From NCBI GenBank assembly GCA_037144075.1, contig JBAWXM010000309.1:1-6333 (forward strand): a DNA stretch of 6,333 nucleotides, written 5' to 3'. A model generated the notes under the pieces. The model made no database searches and had not been told where the DNA came from. It saw nothing but the letters and a program-made list of their open reading frames with translations. This document shows, one piece after another, positions 6,169 to 6,333 of the stretch. How positions within the stretch are numbered: the stretch's first letter is position 1; the number at the start of each line of letters is the position of its first letter. The position numbers and the translations under genes were made by a program. Source of the DNA: CAIPAT01 sp037144075. GTDB taxonomy: Bacteria > Verrucomicrobiota > Lentisphaeria > Victivallales > Victivallaceae.

Positions 6169-6227
6169 ATCAGCAGTATTTCCGCTTGCATTTCCGGAAA
6201 ATTAAAGTATCTTTTTGACCTGCTGAT
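6169..6227. repeat. Inverted repeat ATCAGCAG/CTGCTGAT downstream of bioA
   Basis: ATCAGCAG at 6169-6176 is perfectly complementary to CTGCTGAT at 6220-6227, leaving 43 nt between. Inside lies a smaller pair, TTTCCG (6179-6184) with CGGAAA (6195-6200), followed 11 nt later by a five-T run (6212-6216). The transcript could fold into a stem with an inner hairpin. The G+C-rich stem and directly attached U-tract of a normal Rho-independent terminator are missing, so termination here would be weak at best. Confidence 0.4.
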
Positions 6228-6242
6228 GAAAGTAACTATTTC
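6215..6242 (+). promoter_or_regulatory. Tentative promoter for tRNA-Ala
   Basis: TTGACC (6215-6220) is a five-of-six -35 match. The best -10 at suitable spacing (16 bp) is TATTTC at 6237-6242, only three of six. Transcription would begin about 3-5 nt before the mature tRNA. The alternative is read-through from bioA, since no strong terminator is visible between them. Confidence 0.25.
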
Positions 6243-6245
6243 ATC
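6225..6245. repeat. Perfect 7-bp hairpin just before the tRNA gene
   Basis: GATGAAA (6225-6231) pairs with TTTCATC (6239-6245) around the 7-nt loop GTAACTA. A T-G wobble pair (6224/6246) extends the stem. It ends 7 nt before the tRNA 5' end and shares bases with the outer inverted repeat at 6220-6227, so the two cannot form together. It could be a processing signal or chance in AT-rich sequence. Confidence 0.35.
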
Positions 6246-6252
6246 GTTGAAT

Positions 6253-6329
6253 GGGGCATTAGCTCAGTTGGCTAGAGCGCCACACTGGCAGTGTGGAGGT
6301 CAAGGGTTCAAGTCCCTTATGCTCCACCA
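6253..6329 (+). tRNA. tRNA-Ala, anticodon GGC
   Basis: This is a complete 77-nt cloverleaf. The acceptor arm GGGGCAT pairs with ATGCTCC and includes G3-U70, the identity element read by alanyl-tRNA synthetase. The D stem is GCTC/GAGC with GG in the loop. The anticodon stem CCACA/TGTGG carries the loop CTGGCAG with anticodon GGC at 6287-6289, reading GCC alanine codons. The variable loop is AGGTC, and the T arm is AAGGG-TTCAAGT-CCCTT. The discriminator is A and the CCA end is encoded (6327-6329). No intron or mismatch is seen. It is on the same strand as the bio operon, about 106 nt after bioA. Confidence 0.97.
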
Positions 6330-6333
6330 TTTT

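Noticed and set aside
6191..6200. Palindrome TTTCCGGAAA as a terminator stem
   Set aside because: A perfect palindrome leaves no loop to fold, and the T-run starts 11 nt later, so it does not form a standard Rho-independent terminator.

Overview
The window holds a complete, compact biotin biosynthesis operon, all on the + strand, in the order bioB-bioF-bioG-bioC-bioD-bioA. A repeat-rich non-coding tract of about 535 bases lies before it, and a tRNA-Ala(GGC) gene follows about 100 bases after it. The genes are tightly packed: gaps of 26 and 24 nt (bioB/bioF and bioC/bioD), and overlaps of 4 nt (bioF/bioG), about 14-20 nt (bioG/bioC) and 8 nt (bioD/bioA). This points to one polycistronic transcript with translational coupling.

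The genes work together as a full pathway. BioC methylates malonyl-ACP so that it can enter fatty acid synthesis. After two elongation rounds, BioG hydrolyses pimeloyl-ACP methyl ester. BioF condenses pimeloyl-ACP with alanine to KAPA, BioA transaminates KAPA to DAPA, BioD closes the ureido ring to dethiobiotin, and BioB inserts sulfur to give biotin. BioG takes the place of the BioH esterase of E. coli. The biotin ligase/repressor BirA is not in the window, and I see no convincing BirA operator.

Layout: 1-62 is a (TGGGGAC)n tandem repeat cut by the left edge. 63-536 is AT-richer DNA holding a dispersed TGTCCAAAATG repeat family and three short tandem repeats, followed by a probable but weak promoter region. 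537-6146 is the bio operon. 6147-6252 holds two inverted repeats. 6253-6329 is tRNA-Ala with its CCA end encoded. 6330-6333 is window edge.

The organism is a bacterium with moderately GC-rich genes and AT-rich, repeat-laden intergenic DNA. BioB has the features of the biotin synthases found in strict anaerobes: two of the four classical [2Fe-2S] ligands are replaced and extra cysteines precede the radical-SAM motif. The bioG-bioC pairing and the style of intergenic repeats suggest a Lentisphaerota/Kiritimatiellota-like or Bacteroidota/Chlorobiota-like anaerobe. This placement is an inference, not something the sequence proves.

The genes themselves are an ordinary pathway. The parts worth a second look are the BioB ligand set, the G-quadruplex-prone repeat and the dispersed repeat family upstream.
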